A stretch of 64,000 nt of DNA from Phragmites australis (GCF_958298935.1 NC_084943.1:15183001-15247000), one strand, 5' to 3'; positions 23,265 through 35,330 are shown, counted from the stretch's first letter. Translations and numbers: made by a program. Notes: generated by a model from the letters alone, not told the origin.

Positions 23265-23707
23265 TGATGAGCCATGGCTCCTTCGGATACAATCAATACC
23301 GCCAATAATCCTCAAATCATACAAGGTCCAATTACAAGAGCACGCGCATGACAATTAGACCACCAGGTAAACTCGTTTCTCGCTATTCATGTTTCCTTGG
23401 ATGAATTACTACTAAATTCTTATGATAATTTATTACTTAGGAACATGGGAGAAGGATTACAACCTTGCCTAGACGTCACCCCTCGAAGGCCAAGTCTACT
23501 CGGACTCGAGGCTGAGCTCTAGTCGAAGTCGTGGTCGTGGTCGAGTCTTAAGACAGCACGTCAGTAAAACAGGCATAACTCTCTCATACAAAGTTCGTTG
23601 CGAGGGTTGTCGATCTGTTTTGTTCGGAGCCTTTGGATTATCAACGTCGAACCTCCACCAATCGACCTATCATATTACCTTTTGGAAGATCAAGCAAACG
23701 TGCATCA
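23265..23707 (+). repeat. Element B 5' LTR (internally deleted)
   Basis: 443 bp, starting TGATGAGCCATGGCTCC and ending CGTGCATCA. It matches the two ends of the 913-bp 3' LTR but lacks the central part: sequence jumps from CTCTCATACAAAGTTCGTT directly to GAGGGTTGTCGAT. Confidence 0.92.
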
Positions 23708-23709
23708 AG

Positions 23710-23721
23710 TGGTATCAGAGC
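23710..23721 (+). promoter_or_regulatory. Primer binding site (tRNA-iMet type)
   Basis: TGGTATCAGAGC, two bases after the LTR end, complementary to the 3' end of initiator tRNA-Met, as in many plant LTR retrotransposons. Confidence 0.93.
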
Positions 23722-24019
23722 CTTAGTTGCTCATTAGGTAATCTCAGTTATCCCCTTTGTTTAGTTTTGGTCTATTACCTAGAGTCCAGAAAAATTGCCC
23801 CACAAAATTATTTAGATCATAGTTTTTTCGCTATCCAAACCACTTTGAGCTTTTCGCAATTTTGTTTTTAGTTTTCGTGTTGTTGAGTTTGAGTCCATCA
23901 TCGGTGTCTTTGTTGCTGGTCGAGTCATCGTGTTCTAGTTTCTAGTGTCGAGTCTTTGCTGTCTTAGTTGTCGTGTATCTCGATTTGCCCTTGTCTGCTT
24001 TAGTCGAGATTGTGTCACA

Positions 24020-24345
24020 AGCTGTGTCGACCACTAGTCAAGTTCGACCATCAACTCGGGTTCAACTACTAATCATGTTCGACCACCTACTCCGCTTCGA
24101 CCACTAGTCGGGTTCGACCATCAACTCAGGTTTGACCATTAGTTGTGTTCGATCACCTTATAGAATTCGACAATCTACTCGGGTTCAACCACTAGTCGAA
24201 TCGACTATCTACTCGGGTTCGACCACTAGTCACTTTGACCACCTACTCGGGGTTCTAACCAGTCAGTCTGACCACCTAGTCGCCGCGACCACCTAGTCGG
24301 ATTCGCCCACCTTCTCAAATCCGACCACTTAGTCAGAGTCGTCCA
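24020..24345. repeat. Leader minisatellite of element B
   Basis: Degenerate units of roughly 20-26 bp built on TTCGACCACTAGTCGGGTT, TTCGACCATCAACTCGGG and TTCGACCACCTACTCGG repeat over about 320 bp in the untranslated leader. A poly-A-rich tract follows at 24520-24620. Confidence 0.8.
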
Positions 24346-25023
24346 CCTTCTCGGAGCCAACCACCATAGCCAAAATAGAAATAGCCAAAGTTCAGAGAGA
24401 GAAAGAGAGTATATCTTTTTTTATTACCTTTATACCCCTACTCTCCGAAAAAGTTTGTGACTCGTATACCTCATTCGACTTAGAAAAGTCAGTAGAAGAG
24501 TTTTGAGTTTGTGTCACATTCGAAAAAAAAAGAACAAGCATGAAGCAAAGAGTGAAAAAAAAAAAGAAAACAAAGAGTGCAAAAGAAAGAAAAAAGAGAG
24601 AATTAAAAAAAAAGACAGAATCATTTTTCATTGCGAATTTTTTTCCATTGTACTTGTGTCTGATATAGTCTTCGGCTTGCTTGAGCTAGTTATAGGAACG
24701 TGATCGGGCCAGCAACTGTGACGAGTACTGTGGACATTTATTCAGCTTTGCTAATCTGATTTCATTAATTGCTATTCCTTGCTACTCAATATTGCATGTC
24801 CAAGCTACACCTTCTCTCGATTAGAACGATATCTTCCCTTGCAACTACCTCACTCGCATCCGATAAGGTATACGAACCAGCCACCAGTTGTGCCAACTGC
24901 GGTGATTGGTAAGAACACTTGCAAGAGTGTGGTAAGACGCTTGAGAGTGTGTGACTCCACCTCTACCACCTAGTAGTTGATAGGGATAATTTATCTTTTA
25001 TTGTTTTCTATCTTCGACTAACC

Positions 25024-26175
25024 ATGGCAGGAGAAGCATCGAATGCACGGGAGTGTGTTTTGAGGGAAGAACTCACAATGTTGTTGGATGATCATCAACA
25101 AACTATTAATGATGATATCGATAAGAAGCTTGCGGGAACCAATACCGCATTGTAACGACTTAATGAAAGCATTGCAATGCTCAATACACGCTTTGATCAA
25201 TTGGTTAATCCACCACCAAACAATGGTCGAATGGATCCTCATGGTGTAGCCTATGAACAAGAGGAGTCCGTCACGGATGATGAAATTTTGAGACAAGAAC
25301 GTGACGTATTTGATGAACGACAATGGAACCGATTAAACTTCAACCGTCAAGGTATGAGAGGTAATAATTTTCAGCAACATAACCTACGTGTTAATGATTA
25401 TCAATTTGCTAAGTTTAAGTTTACTAGACTATCTTTTGAGGGTGCTTATGATGATGAAAGGTATTTAGATTGGGAGATGACGGTAGAATAGAAGTTTAAT
25501 GCTCATTTAGTTCCTGAAGTGCATAGAGTTAGACAAGCCACTAGTGAATTTAAGAATTTTGCAATCACCTGGTGGAATAGGATATGCATTGATGGATTAG
25601 CGTCTACTACATGGAATGTTTTAAAGGTTGCTATGTGTAACAGATTTGTTCCACGCTCTTTTAAACGTGATTTACGTAAGAAATTGCAGCGCTTAAATCA
25701 AGGTGATAGATCCGTAGAAGAATATTATCAGGAGTTTCAAATTAGTATGTTGCGTTATGATATTATTGAGGATGAAAAGGCTGCAATGCCACGCTTTTAT
25801 GGAGGGTTAAGGCATGAAATTCAGGACATAGTTGATTACAGAGAATACGATAGTGTTCCTAAATTGTTCCAACTTACGTGTTTGGGAGAAAAAGAATTGC
25901 AAGGACGACAATAAAGGCAAAGGAGCAATTTTGGAAGCACGACTACTTCCAAATCAACACCAGGACAAGTCAAAACTGTCCCACATTCAGCTACACGGTC
26001 TGCTACCCCCTTCTCAAGTAGGACGCGTTCATCAGTATCTTCGACACCATCACACGCTCCTGAGGTAAGCAAATCCGTAAGTGTGCAGGGTCCAGCGAAG
26101 AGCACTTCTTCGGTTGCCTCAACTGGTCGCACGACTGGGATTATTTGCCACCGATGTAAGGGAATGGGCCATGTC
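25024..26175 (+). pseudogene. Element B gag
   Basis: The frame opens at ATG 25024 (MAGEASNARECVLREELT). It contains the gag core (FKFTRLSFEGAYDDERYLDWE, then FAITWWNRI, FVPRSFKRDLRKKLQRL, SVEEYYQEFQ). It ends with a zinc knuckle at about 26140 (CHRCKGMGHVMKG), in which the last Cys codon reads TGA. The frame is interrupted by TAA at about 25153 and TAG at about 25489, both in place of expected Gln codons, and shifts around 25900. Length and motif order are normal for a plant gypsy gag. Confidence 0.88.
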
Positions 26176-26399
26176 ATGAAGGGTTGACCAAGTCAACACG
26201 TGTACATTGTAACAGAAGACGATGGATATGTAAGTGCTAGTGATGTTGAGGATGAATATGCTCTTGCAGCTAACCATGCAGTTGGCGAGGATAGACGTGA
26301 GACGAATATCAACCATGAGGAAGTGTTTGATACCACTGCCATGGAGGATTATCGGGCTCTCATTGTGCAGCGAGTGTTAAGCACTCAAATGGAGCAAGC

Positions 26400-29100
26400 G
26401 GAATAGCTACAACACCACAATTTATTTCAAATGTTACTCATAGTCAAGGATTATCGTGTTCGAGTCATTATTGATGAAGGAAGATGCAACAACTTGGTAA
26501 GTTTAGATATGATCAAGAAGCTTGCCTTGCTGATAAGAAACTATCCTCACCCTTATCATATTCAATGGTTCAACAACAGTGATAAGGTGAAGGTAATGCA
26601 AATAGCTAGGGTGAATTTTTCTATTGGTTCATACCATGATTGTGCTGATTTCGATGTAGTGCCCATGCAAGTATGTTCACTTTTGTTAGGACGACCATGA
26701 GAGTTTGATACTTATCCAACACATCATGGTAGAAGTAATAAGTACACCTTATGTATAAAGGAAAGAAAATAACTTTTCTGCCTTTAACTCCTGCTGAAAT
26801 TGTGAAATGTGAACAAGAGATAGCTGAAAATAAGATAAAAGAGTTTGAGAATGAATCTGAAAATCAGTAAGAAGCGGAAAAGGTTTTTCACCCAAAAAGG
26901 AGACAACTTCTAAGTCCGATGGAATTAGATTGAAAGCGTGTGTTATGCTTGCTACTAAATCTGATCTTGCTGAAATTTATGCTAATAAGCTGTCATGCTA
27001 TGCTTTGATATGCAAAGAGATCTTAGTTTCACTTAAGAATATATCTAGCTCTTTACCTCCTGCTATTGCTAACCTTTTGTAGGAGTTTTTGGATGTATTT
27101 CCAGCTGAATTTCTCCCAGGATTACCACCAATTCGAGGGATAGAACATCAAATTAATTTGATTCCAGGAGCAATTTTGCCAAACCGTGTTGCATAAAGGA
27201 CCAACCCGGAAGAGACTAAGGAAATTCAGCGACAAGTCCAAAACCTTTTGGATTGCGGGTACATATGAGGAAGTCTTAGTTCTTGTGTTATTTCTATTCT
27301 TTTGGTCCCTAAGAAAGATGGTAGTTGACGTATGTGTGTTGATTGTAGAGCCATTACTAATATTACTATAAGATATCGTCTCCATATCCCTAGGTTAGAT
27401 GATATGCTTGATGAGTTGAGTGGTTCTATAATTTCACAAAAAATGACTTGCGAAGTGGATACCACCAAATTAGGATGAAACTTGGAGATGAATGGAAAAC
27501 TGTGTTTAAAACTAAGTTTGGCTTGTATGAGTTGTTAGTAATGCCTTTTGGGTTAACTAATGCACCTAGTACTTTCATGTGATTGATGAACGAAGTTTTA
27601 CGTGCTTTTATTGGAAGATTTATGGTGGTATACTTTGATGATATCTTGATTTATAGCCAATCACATGAGTTACACTTTGATCTACGTGCTATTTTTAATG
27701 CTTTGAGAGATGCACGTTTGTTCGGTAACCTCGAAAAGTGCATCTTTTGCACGGATTGAGTCTCTTTTCTTGGCTATGTTGTTACTCCACATGGAATATA
27801 AGTGGATGAAGTAAAAATTGAAGCCATAAAGAGCTAGCCAACCCCTAATACTATTACTCAAGTGAGAAGCTTTTATGGTCTTGTGTGTTTCTATCGACGC
27901 CTTGTGCGGGGTTTCAGCACTATTGATGCCCCATTGAATGAATTGATGAAGAAATGAGTGGTTTTCAAATGGGGATCTACAAAAAAAAAAGCATTCAAGT
28001 TATTAAAAGAGAAACTTACCCATGCTCCTTTAATCCAACTTCCTGATTTTGGTAAGACCTTTGAGCTAGAGTGTGATGCTAGTGGGATTGAAATTGGAGG
28101 TGTGTTAATTCAAGAAGTTAACCTGTTGCTTATTTCAGCGAGAAATTAAGTGGGCCAAGTCTGAATTATTCTACCTATGATAAAGAATTGTATGTTTTAG
28201 TTCATGTCCTTGAAACTTGACAATATTATCTATGGTCCAAAGAATTTATTATACATTCTGATCATAAATCGCTGAAACATATTAGGAATCAAGCTAAATT
28301 GAATATGCGACATGCTAAATGGGTTGAATTTATTGAGTTTTTTTCGTATGTCATAAAACATAAGAAAGGAAGGGACAATGTGATTACTGATGCGCTTTCT
28401 AGGCGTTATACCATGTTATCTCAATTTGATCATAAGATTTTTAGTTTAGAGACCATTAAGGACTTATATGCTGCTGATTTGGATTTTAAAGAAGTGTTTA
28501 AACATTGTAAAGAAGGGAAGACATGGAATAAATTTGTACTGGATGAAGGATTGCTCTATCGTGCTAACAAGCTATGCATTCCAGCTAGCTCTGTTCGTCT
28601 TTTGGTGTTACAGGAGACGCATGAAGGAGGATTGATGGCACATTTTGGAGCAAAGAAGACAGAAGATGTGCTGGCCACCCACTTCTTTTGAACAAAGATG
28701 AGAAGAGATATCGAACGCTACGTGTCCCAACGCACCACTTGCAATAAAACTAAGTCTCGCTTGAATCCACATGATCTTTACATGTCTCTTCCTGTTCCCA
28801 GTGCACCATAGGAAGATATTTCTATGGATTTTATTTTAGGACTGCTTAGGACAATGAGAGGAAGGGATAACATATTTGTAGTTATGGATAGATTTTCTAA
28901 AATGACACATTTTATACATTGTCACAAGCGTGATAATGCTACAAACATAGCTGATATGTTTTTCAGGGAAATCGTTCAACTACATGAAGTGCCTAATACT
29001 ATCACCTCGGATCATTACACAAAGTTTTTGAGTCAATTTTGGAGATCATTTTGGAATAAATTGGGGACGAACCTGCTGTTTTCTACTATGTTTCATATTT
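26400..29100 (+). pseudogene. Element B pol (protease, RT, RNase H, partial integrase)
   Basis: Protease at 26431-26700 has VRVIIDEGRCNNLVSLDMI, where the catalytic DGG/DSG-type site is altered to DEG. RT at 27080-27760 retains [38 protein letters not shown] and the active site [11 protein letters not shown] (YFDD at 27631-27642). RNase H follows to about 28400. Integrase at 28450-29100 keeps [30 protein letters not shown] and [14 protein letters not shown]. It then stops abruptly after [13 protein letters not shown] and joins the polyprotein tail (PYWGEEDELES). At least twelve stops interrupt it. Confidence 0.9.
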
Positions 29101-29149
29101 GAAGCCCTACTGGGGAGAAGAAGACGAGCTTGAGTCGAGGACGACTCTA

Positions 29150-29166
29150 ATTCAAGAGGGGGAGGA
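29150..29166 (+). promoter_or_regulatory. Element B polypurine tract
   Basis: AAGAGGGGGAGGA immediately precedes the 3' LTR start at 29167, the expected plus-strand priming site. Confidence 0.85.
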
Positions 29167-30079
29167 TGATGAGCCTATGGCTCCTTCGGATATGATCAAT
29201 ACTGCTAATAATCCTCAAATCATACAAGGTCCAATTTCAAAAGCATGTGCATGATAATTAGACCACCAGGTGAATTCGTTTCTTGTTGTTCATGTTTCCT
29301 TAGATGGATTACTACTAAATTCTTGTGATATTTTATTGCTTAGGCACGTGGGAAAAGTACTACAATCATACCCGGACGTCACCCCTCGAAAGTCAAGTCT
29401 ACTCGAACTCGAGGTTGAGCTCTAGTCGAAGTCGTGGTCGTGGTCGAGTCTCAAGACAACACGTTAGTAAAATGGGCATAAATCTCTCATACAAAGTCCG
29501 TTTTAGGCGTTCTTGGGCTTGCTGAAAAGCTTATATTGAGCCCTTTCCAATGGATCTATACTCAACCAAATATTCTTTTTAGTTTAGTTAGAGTTAAAGG
29601 AATAAAGTGTTGCATCACTGTTCTGGACCCTGTCGGGTTTTGTAATCGTGTCGAGGTCGGAGTCAAAGTTGTGCACACCTCTTTCCACGGCTACAAAACC
29701 CTAGGTTGACCCCCTCATGGACCCCTATAAATATATGGTAGCCGTCATAGTTTAGGCTCGGGTTTAGCTTAGATTATTCGGTTTTAGACAGTTTTGCCGT
29801 TTATCGATTTGTTGAACCCCAACTCGAGCACTTCATTAGTAATTAGCAATATTTAGATTGCATGTACCTGTTCTTACTTGTATTCTCGATTCGCTTGCAG
29901 GAAAAACCTTCTTGGCAAGGTTAACTACGTTTTGGCATAGTTGATAATCACAGAGTAGTGGTGTAGTGGTTGTGAGGGTTCTCGATATGTTCTGTTTGGA
30001 GCCTTTGGATCATCAACGTCGAAGCTCCATCAATCGACTTATCATATTACCTTTCGAAAGATCGGGCAAACGCGCATCA
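29167..30079 (+). repeat. Element B 3' LTR
   Basis: 913 bp, starting TGATGAGCCTATGGCTCC and ending GCGCATCA. A TATA-like CTATAAATATATGG lies near 29724. The central 470 bp or so is missing from the 5' LTR. Confidence 0.93.
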
Positions 30080-30084
30080 ATACC

Positions 30085-30600
30085 CAACGAACAGAAGGAC
30101 CTTCAGGGTTGTACATAAGGTTTCTCCCCTAGCCCACCATTCACAATTGGGAAACTCTCGAGTGCACGTCAACATGCCACCATCAGCGATGCGCACCCTA
30201 ATTGGCCGGAGTGCCTTGAAATCCTCTTCTAGATACTTGGCAGCATCCTCACTATTGAAGCTATTGGAGCTTCTAGAATCCACAAGCATAAGCACCTCTT
30301 GTTGCTGAATCAGCCCTTGCAGGCGCATAGTCCTTGCCGACTCTGTTCCAGCCACAACCTCTCTAGAAATACTCATCAGGTCTTCAATTTCCAGCTCTAG
30401 GCCCACCTGCTCCTCTGTCGCAGCCTCCACTTTGCCGATTAGTAGGCTGAGCAGCTCCTCCACGACATGCAATTGAATGGTAGGCGAACATCGATGATCC
30501 CGCCCTATCCACTTCTCCCCACACGTATAGCATCGACCTCTCGCCTTGCGGTACGCCCGAAGCGCGGTGAGTCATTCCTCTATTCCCCTATTGGCTCAAG
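30085..30600 (-). pseudogene. Element A gag zinc knuckle and protease N-terminal part
   Basis: Minus strand: a zinc knuckle GRCYTCGEKWIGRDHRC near 30530, then QLHVVEELLSLLIGK, MSISREVVAGTESARTMRLQ, and protease QEVLMLVDSRSSNSF (Asp of the active site kept, D-S-G changed to D-S-R), ending KVLLFVGY at the element B target site. The remainder of the protease continues at 23262. Confidence 0.88.
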
Positions 30601-30791
30601 CACCTTCTGTGCCTTTTCGATCCTTTGCCTGAGGCATTAGTCATGCACCCGTTCAATTCAGCAGTGAAGGAAATGGGTAGCTTGTGTGCATCGCACCCTG
30701 TGCCACCTTACTGGCCCTATGTTGCATTGCATCATCGCCACACTCATCCAACTCTCCCTTTCCAACCTGAAAACTTGTAAATGGGATTGGC

Positions 30792-31214
30792 TGAAGGGAA
30801 TCAAGGATGTCCTAAGAAGGGGGGGGTGAATTAGGGCACTTAAAAACTATTGGCTCTAAAACTTTCACAAGATAAGCCTATCTCAATTTCTATCTAAATG
30901 TTCTATAGGCTTATCTAGTGTGGCTACTCTACCGCTTAAGAGAATTGCAATGTAAATTGCAAGTAAGTAAATACGAAAACGTAAATGAGGTAGAGAGATA
31001 AACTCGGCACGAGGGATTTTTATCCCGTGGTATCGGTGGCTCACAAGCCACCCCTAGTCCATGTTAGAGCTCCACAAAGGATATGATCCCAATCACCGAG
31101 TCTCTTCCGGTCACGGCTCTTGAAATACCAAGTCACTAAAATAAGGTCTCAAGCACGATGAGCCACCAAGCCACCAAGGTGAGGTCTCACCACTAACCTC
31201 TCTTCTGGTCACTT
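30792..31214 (-). repeat. Element C truncated 3' LTR
   Basis: Aligned with 33004-33425 (shared GTGAATTAGG/ATGAATTAGG-CACTTAAAAAC, GGCACGAGGGATTTTTATCC, AGCCACCAAGCCACCAAGG). It joins gag directly at about 31214, without the rest of the LTR or pol. Confidence 0.88.
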
Positions 31215-32935
31215 TTGGAGAGGTTTATCATCATCTTCTTCTCCTTGATCTCCTTCTTGACTTGCTTGTATTGAAAGGACTTGTGACCTTCTTGATGGCA
31301 CTTGAAGCATGTCACGGTGGATCCCTCCGTAACCTTCTTCACCATGGTGACATGGTTATCTTGAGGAGTTTGGATATGGTTCTTGTCCTTAAGTCTTTCC
31401 AAGTCCTTTTTGAGCCTCTCCACTTCTTGCTTGAGCTCAAAATTTTCTTGTGCAATGAGATTGTTAGACGATTCTACAACAACATTCTCAACATAAATCT
31501 CATTGCAAAAAGGTGAGCTAAATAAAGCAATTAAATCATCACAAAAAGTGAAAGCATCTGCCTTAGGATTGTGATTAAAAAATGAGGTAGATTGCTTCAA
31601 AGGGACCTTATGTTGAGATTCAATGCACTTAAATTTAACCTTAAGCTCTTCATGCTACTTGTTTAGAAAATTAAATTTGCACAATAATTATTCATAATTA
31701 GAAATAAATGTAGCATGAATATCATTAAGTGTATTGAATTTTTTTAAGCTCTTTAGATTATTACTTAAGAGACCTTTGTTGCTCATTAATCAAATCAAAA
31801 GTTCTTCTTGAGAGGGTGAATACTCATCGGATTCATCATCACTTACATCACTTTCCATACCTTTGGCCATAAGGCACTTGTGAGAATACTTGCACGATTA
31901 CGACTTGTGTGATGACGACTTTGAGGAAGAGCTTCTTTTGGAGGAGTAGATGGTGAAGCTTTCATCACTTGAGCTTGACTCTTCATCTTCACTCACCTAT
32001 CTTCCCATACTTGAAAATGCTTTGCTTCTTCCTATTGTCTCCCTCTTGTACTTGGTCTTCTTCTCTTTTTTGATATGATCAATTATTTTGACCAAGTCTT
32101 TTAAGGAGATTGAATGATCAATCTTTGCATTGATCCTCTTAATGTTCTTCTCCACTTATAGCATAAGCTTTGCCATCTTGGGATCAATCTCTTCATCACT
32201 TGAGGTGCTTTGATCATCTTCTTCTTCGCTTTCTTCATCTTGATCTTCATCATTTTCACTTGAGCTTGACTCTTGCTCTTGTCTCCTCATCTTCACCTTC
32301 ATATATGAACATGATACTTGCTTGCTTGCGAGGGCAAGTTTTTTGGCGTCGGATGAGGTAGAAGCTTCAATCCCCATGTTCATGGTCATCTCATGGGCGG
32401 TGATCTTGCCTAAAACTTGGCTTGGAGTCATATTGCTCATGTCGTAGATGATGGAGATAATTAGCTTGTACTTTGGAAGAAGAGCTTGGAGTATTCTTCT
32501 CACCACTTGAGCATCTTCAATCTTTGTAAAACCTAGCCCATTGATCTCATTGACAATAAAATTCATACGTGAGTACATATCATTAGGATTTTCATGAGCA
32601 AGTTGTTTGATGTAGTTAAGTTTAGTCATAAGAACATGATATTTCTCATTACGCACATCTTTTGTGCCTTCATATATTTTAATGAGACTAGTCTAAGTAT
32701 CATGTACATTGGTGACAAAATATATTCTATTGAATGCATCAACATGTAAAGATGATAAAATGATACTCTTTGCTAAAGCATCAAATTGTTTCTCTGCTTT
32801 GGTGATGCGTTCTTTCATCCCCTCTTTGGTGACCCTCCAAACATCTAGAAATTTTACTTCCAAATAACATATCATAAGAATTTTCCAACGGGGGAAATTA
32901 GTGCCGTCAAAGTGTGGAGCACTACTAATATACAT
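31193..32935 (-). pseudogene. Element C Copia gag
   Basis: It begins at 32935 with SSAPHFDGTNFPRWKILM and LDVWRVTKEGMKERITKAEK. It continues with MTKLNYIKQLAHENPNDMYS, an acidic Ser/Glu/Asp-rich segment (SSSENDEDQDEESEEEDDQS, near 32270) and a knuckle TCFKCHQEGHKSFQYKQ near 31290, in which the final Cys is Tyr. The large gag with an acidic linker and late knuckle is typical of SIRE/Maximus elements. In-frame TAG/TGA stops occur, for example after NVHDT at 32693. Confidence 0.88.
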
Positions 32936-33003
32936 TTCTAACCTCGGACGTCATAACTCTAGGAGGTTAAGCCCAATTGAAGAGCACAGATTCTGATACC
33001 AAT

Positions 33004-34671
33004 TGAAGGGAATCGAGGACGTCCTAAGAGGAGGATGAATTAGGACACTTAAAAACTATTGGCTCCAAAACTTTCACAAGATAAACCTATCTTAATTTCT
33101 ATCTAAATGTGCTCTAGGCTTATCTACTGTGTCTACTCTACTACTTAAGAGAATTGCAAGGTAAATTGCAAGTAAGTAAATGCGGAAACGTAAATAAGGT
33201 AGAGAGACAAACACGGCACGAGGGATTTTTATCCTATGATATCGGTGGCACACAAGCCACTCCTAGTCCACGTTGGAGCTCCACAAATGATATGCTCCCG
33301 GTCATCAAATCTCTTCCGGTCACGGCTCTAGAGATACCAAGTCATCAAGACAAGGCCTCAAGCACGATGAACCACCAAGCCACCAAGGCGAGGTTTCACT
33401 ATTAACCTATCTTCCGGTCACTTGAACGCCATCTTCACTTCAAAGCTTTAGTCATAAAGACAAGGGCCTCCACGTCCTCGCACAATCCTCTTGTCATCAC
33501 TCCACATCAAGTCGGAGGGTCAACAAGTTACCGACGAGTCACAAAGACTCCAATGTGTCGGTGTATCTCTCGGTATACTTTTGGATCACTCCTTTATCCA
33601 CACTCTAGGTTGCAGCACCTAGCAACTCTTCTCTCTAGGCTTATAAGCACTAATTACTCACTAATTGTGTACTTAATCGCCTTGGATGAACACTTTATGC
33701 TCATGGATAGCTTGGATGTCTTCTTAGGTGTACAAGGGTGTCTCTGGACTCCAGCAACTTCAAATGAATGACTGGAGGGGTATTTATAGCCTCAATCCCG
33801 CGGACTAGTCGTTATCCCAACGGCTCACATATCCTATGAACACCGGATGATCCGGCGTTAACAGGGGTACAAGCACTGGACCATCCAATGTGTACATTCT
33901 CAGAAACTAGCCGTTGGAACTTCACTTAGAGCTTTTCTGAATACCGGATTGTTCGGTGTAATCTTCAATCCATCACCATATCATCCAGTGCCTTATAATC
34001 CATTTCCTCCAAAAATATCAAGCTTCTGTTAAATAGTCCGGTGATAACTCCTTTAAGTCACCAAACAATATGGTTAGTTCAACTCAGATTTTCTCCAGAA
34101 AGACAATCCTTCTGTTAAATAGTTTGGTGTATGCGTTTTTCAGATCACCGAACAATACCGTGCATGTAAACTTCAAATTTCTCTGAAAAATGACTCTTAT
34201 ATTAAATGCTCTGGTGAAGCCTCTAGTGTGCATCACTTCAATACCGGACTATCCGGTGAGTAGATTTTAGATCTTCTGTGTTTAGATTCTTCTCTGCATG
34301 AATGAGTCTGGTGTATATCTCTTCTGATCGTCGGACCTTCCGGTGAGTGCAATCCACTCTGACTCCTTCTGACAGAATTGCTCCGGTGTGTACACTCTTT
34401 ATCACCGAATCATTCGGTGAGGCAAACTGCCTTTGGACATAATGCTCCGGTGAGTGCAATTCTTCCAGCATCAGACCTTCCGGTGAGAACAATTTCTCTG
34501 AGACTTTTTCCAATTCAGTCAAACTTTGTCCCAGCTGCGGTGGCTTCTTGATGTATTACATCCATGAGACCTACTAACATATATTCTTGATAAACATGTT
34601 AGTCTCATTGACTATGTTATTATTAATTACCAAAATCACAATCATGGTCTAATATGGCCATTTTCGCTACA
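33004..34671 (-). repeat. Element C 5' LTR with CCGGT half-site repeats
   Basis: TG...CA ends. A minus-strand TATA box (TATAAATACCCCTCCAG) lies at about 33790-33774. Between 33838 and 34500 the motif CCGGTG/CACCGG and degenerate palindromes such as ACCGGACTATCCGGTGAG recur about sixteen times, upstream of the TATA box in the U3 position. Confidence 0.85.
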
Positions 34672-34684
34672 CTTGCAACACTTC

Positions 34685-35206
34685 TTATAAAGTTTGGGTC
34701 GCTCGCTGCAAAATTGGGGGAAATCCAATTTCGGCAACGGCGTGTGGTAATGTGGTTGGTAGGGTGTCTGCCCACTCCATTTTGACTCGTCCCCCGAACG
34801 AATCTAAAGGTTTGGGTGAAGGATTTGTACCCTTGCCTAGGGTTGGCGATGGGGTAGTGGCTACTCCAATCCCCATTCTCCTGTAATCGTGATGCAGACG
34901 GTAGCCATCTGGCCTGATCTCGCTCTCCAAGGTCGCGTCATGCCAGTTCATCCCCATTTCATCCAACTGTTTACCTAAAGGCTGGCCGGGTAGAGGAAGA
35001 AGTGGTGGCAGATCGCCGAGATGCACCTCGAGCACGGGATTGCAAGCTATCCAGCTCACTTGGGTTTTCAACTCCCCCAGCTCCGCTTTCAGCTCTGCCA
35101 CGGATGCTTCCACCTTTGGCTTCCACTTGGTCAGCGACTCCAGCGAAGCAGACTGCGTCGCCACCATCTCCTGCGTGGCAGTGTTTTGTTGCTGAATCCA
35201 CGCCAT
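34685..35206 (-). pseudogene. Element A gag, N-terminal part
   Basis: An open frame starts near 35206 (MAWIQQQNTATQEMVATQS). It carries a short coiled-coil-like segment (VEASVAELKAELGELKTQVS) and the GVATTPSPTLGKG region common upstream of the gag core in chromoviruses. It stops at 34685, just before the element C insertion point at 34671, so the gag core is missing or split. Confidence 0.75.
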
Positions 35207-35330
35207 GGATCAGAGAAGATCCGCCAGCTGTTGGTCCCTTTCCACCATGAGTTGCTGCTCACGAGTCCGGTAGCGCGAAACTTGCAGGTATTCCTGAATC
35301 TCTAGGATGAATAAGCTCTGGTACCAAATT

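Larger units (their letters stand above)
23265..30079 (+). mobile_element. Element B: Ty3/gypsy retrotransposon inserted in element A
   Basis: Bounded by TGATGAGCC...GCATCA LTRs and flanked by ATACC on both sides (23260-23264 and 30080-30084). Order on the plus strand: 5' LTR, tRNA-Met primer site, long leader with minisatellite, gag, protease, RT, RNase H, integrase, polypurine tract, 3' LTR. The order RT-RH-IN marks it as gypsy. Its reading frame is full of single stops, and the integrase C-terminus is deleted. Insertion was after element A, because it splits A's protease codons. Confidence 0.95.
30792..34671 (-). mobile_element. Element C: SIRE-like Copia remnant lacking pol
   Basis: On the minus strand the 1668-bp 5' LTR runs from TGTAGCGAAAATGGCCATAT (34671) to CCCTTCA (33004). 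It is followed by a primer site (ATTGGTATCAGAATC, minus strand, near 32990) and gag (32935 to about 31193). Then only the last 423 bp of a second LTR remains (31214-30792). Protease, integrase, RT and RNase H are gone. The outer flanks TTGGC and CTTGC do not form a perfect duplication. It splits the gag of element A. Confidence 0.88.
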
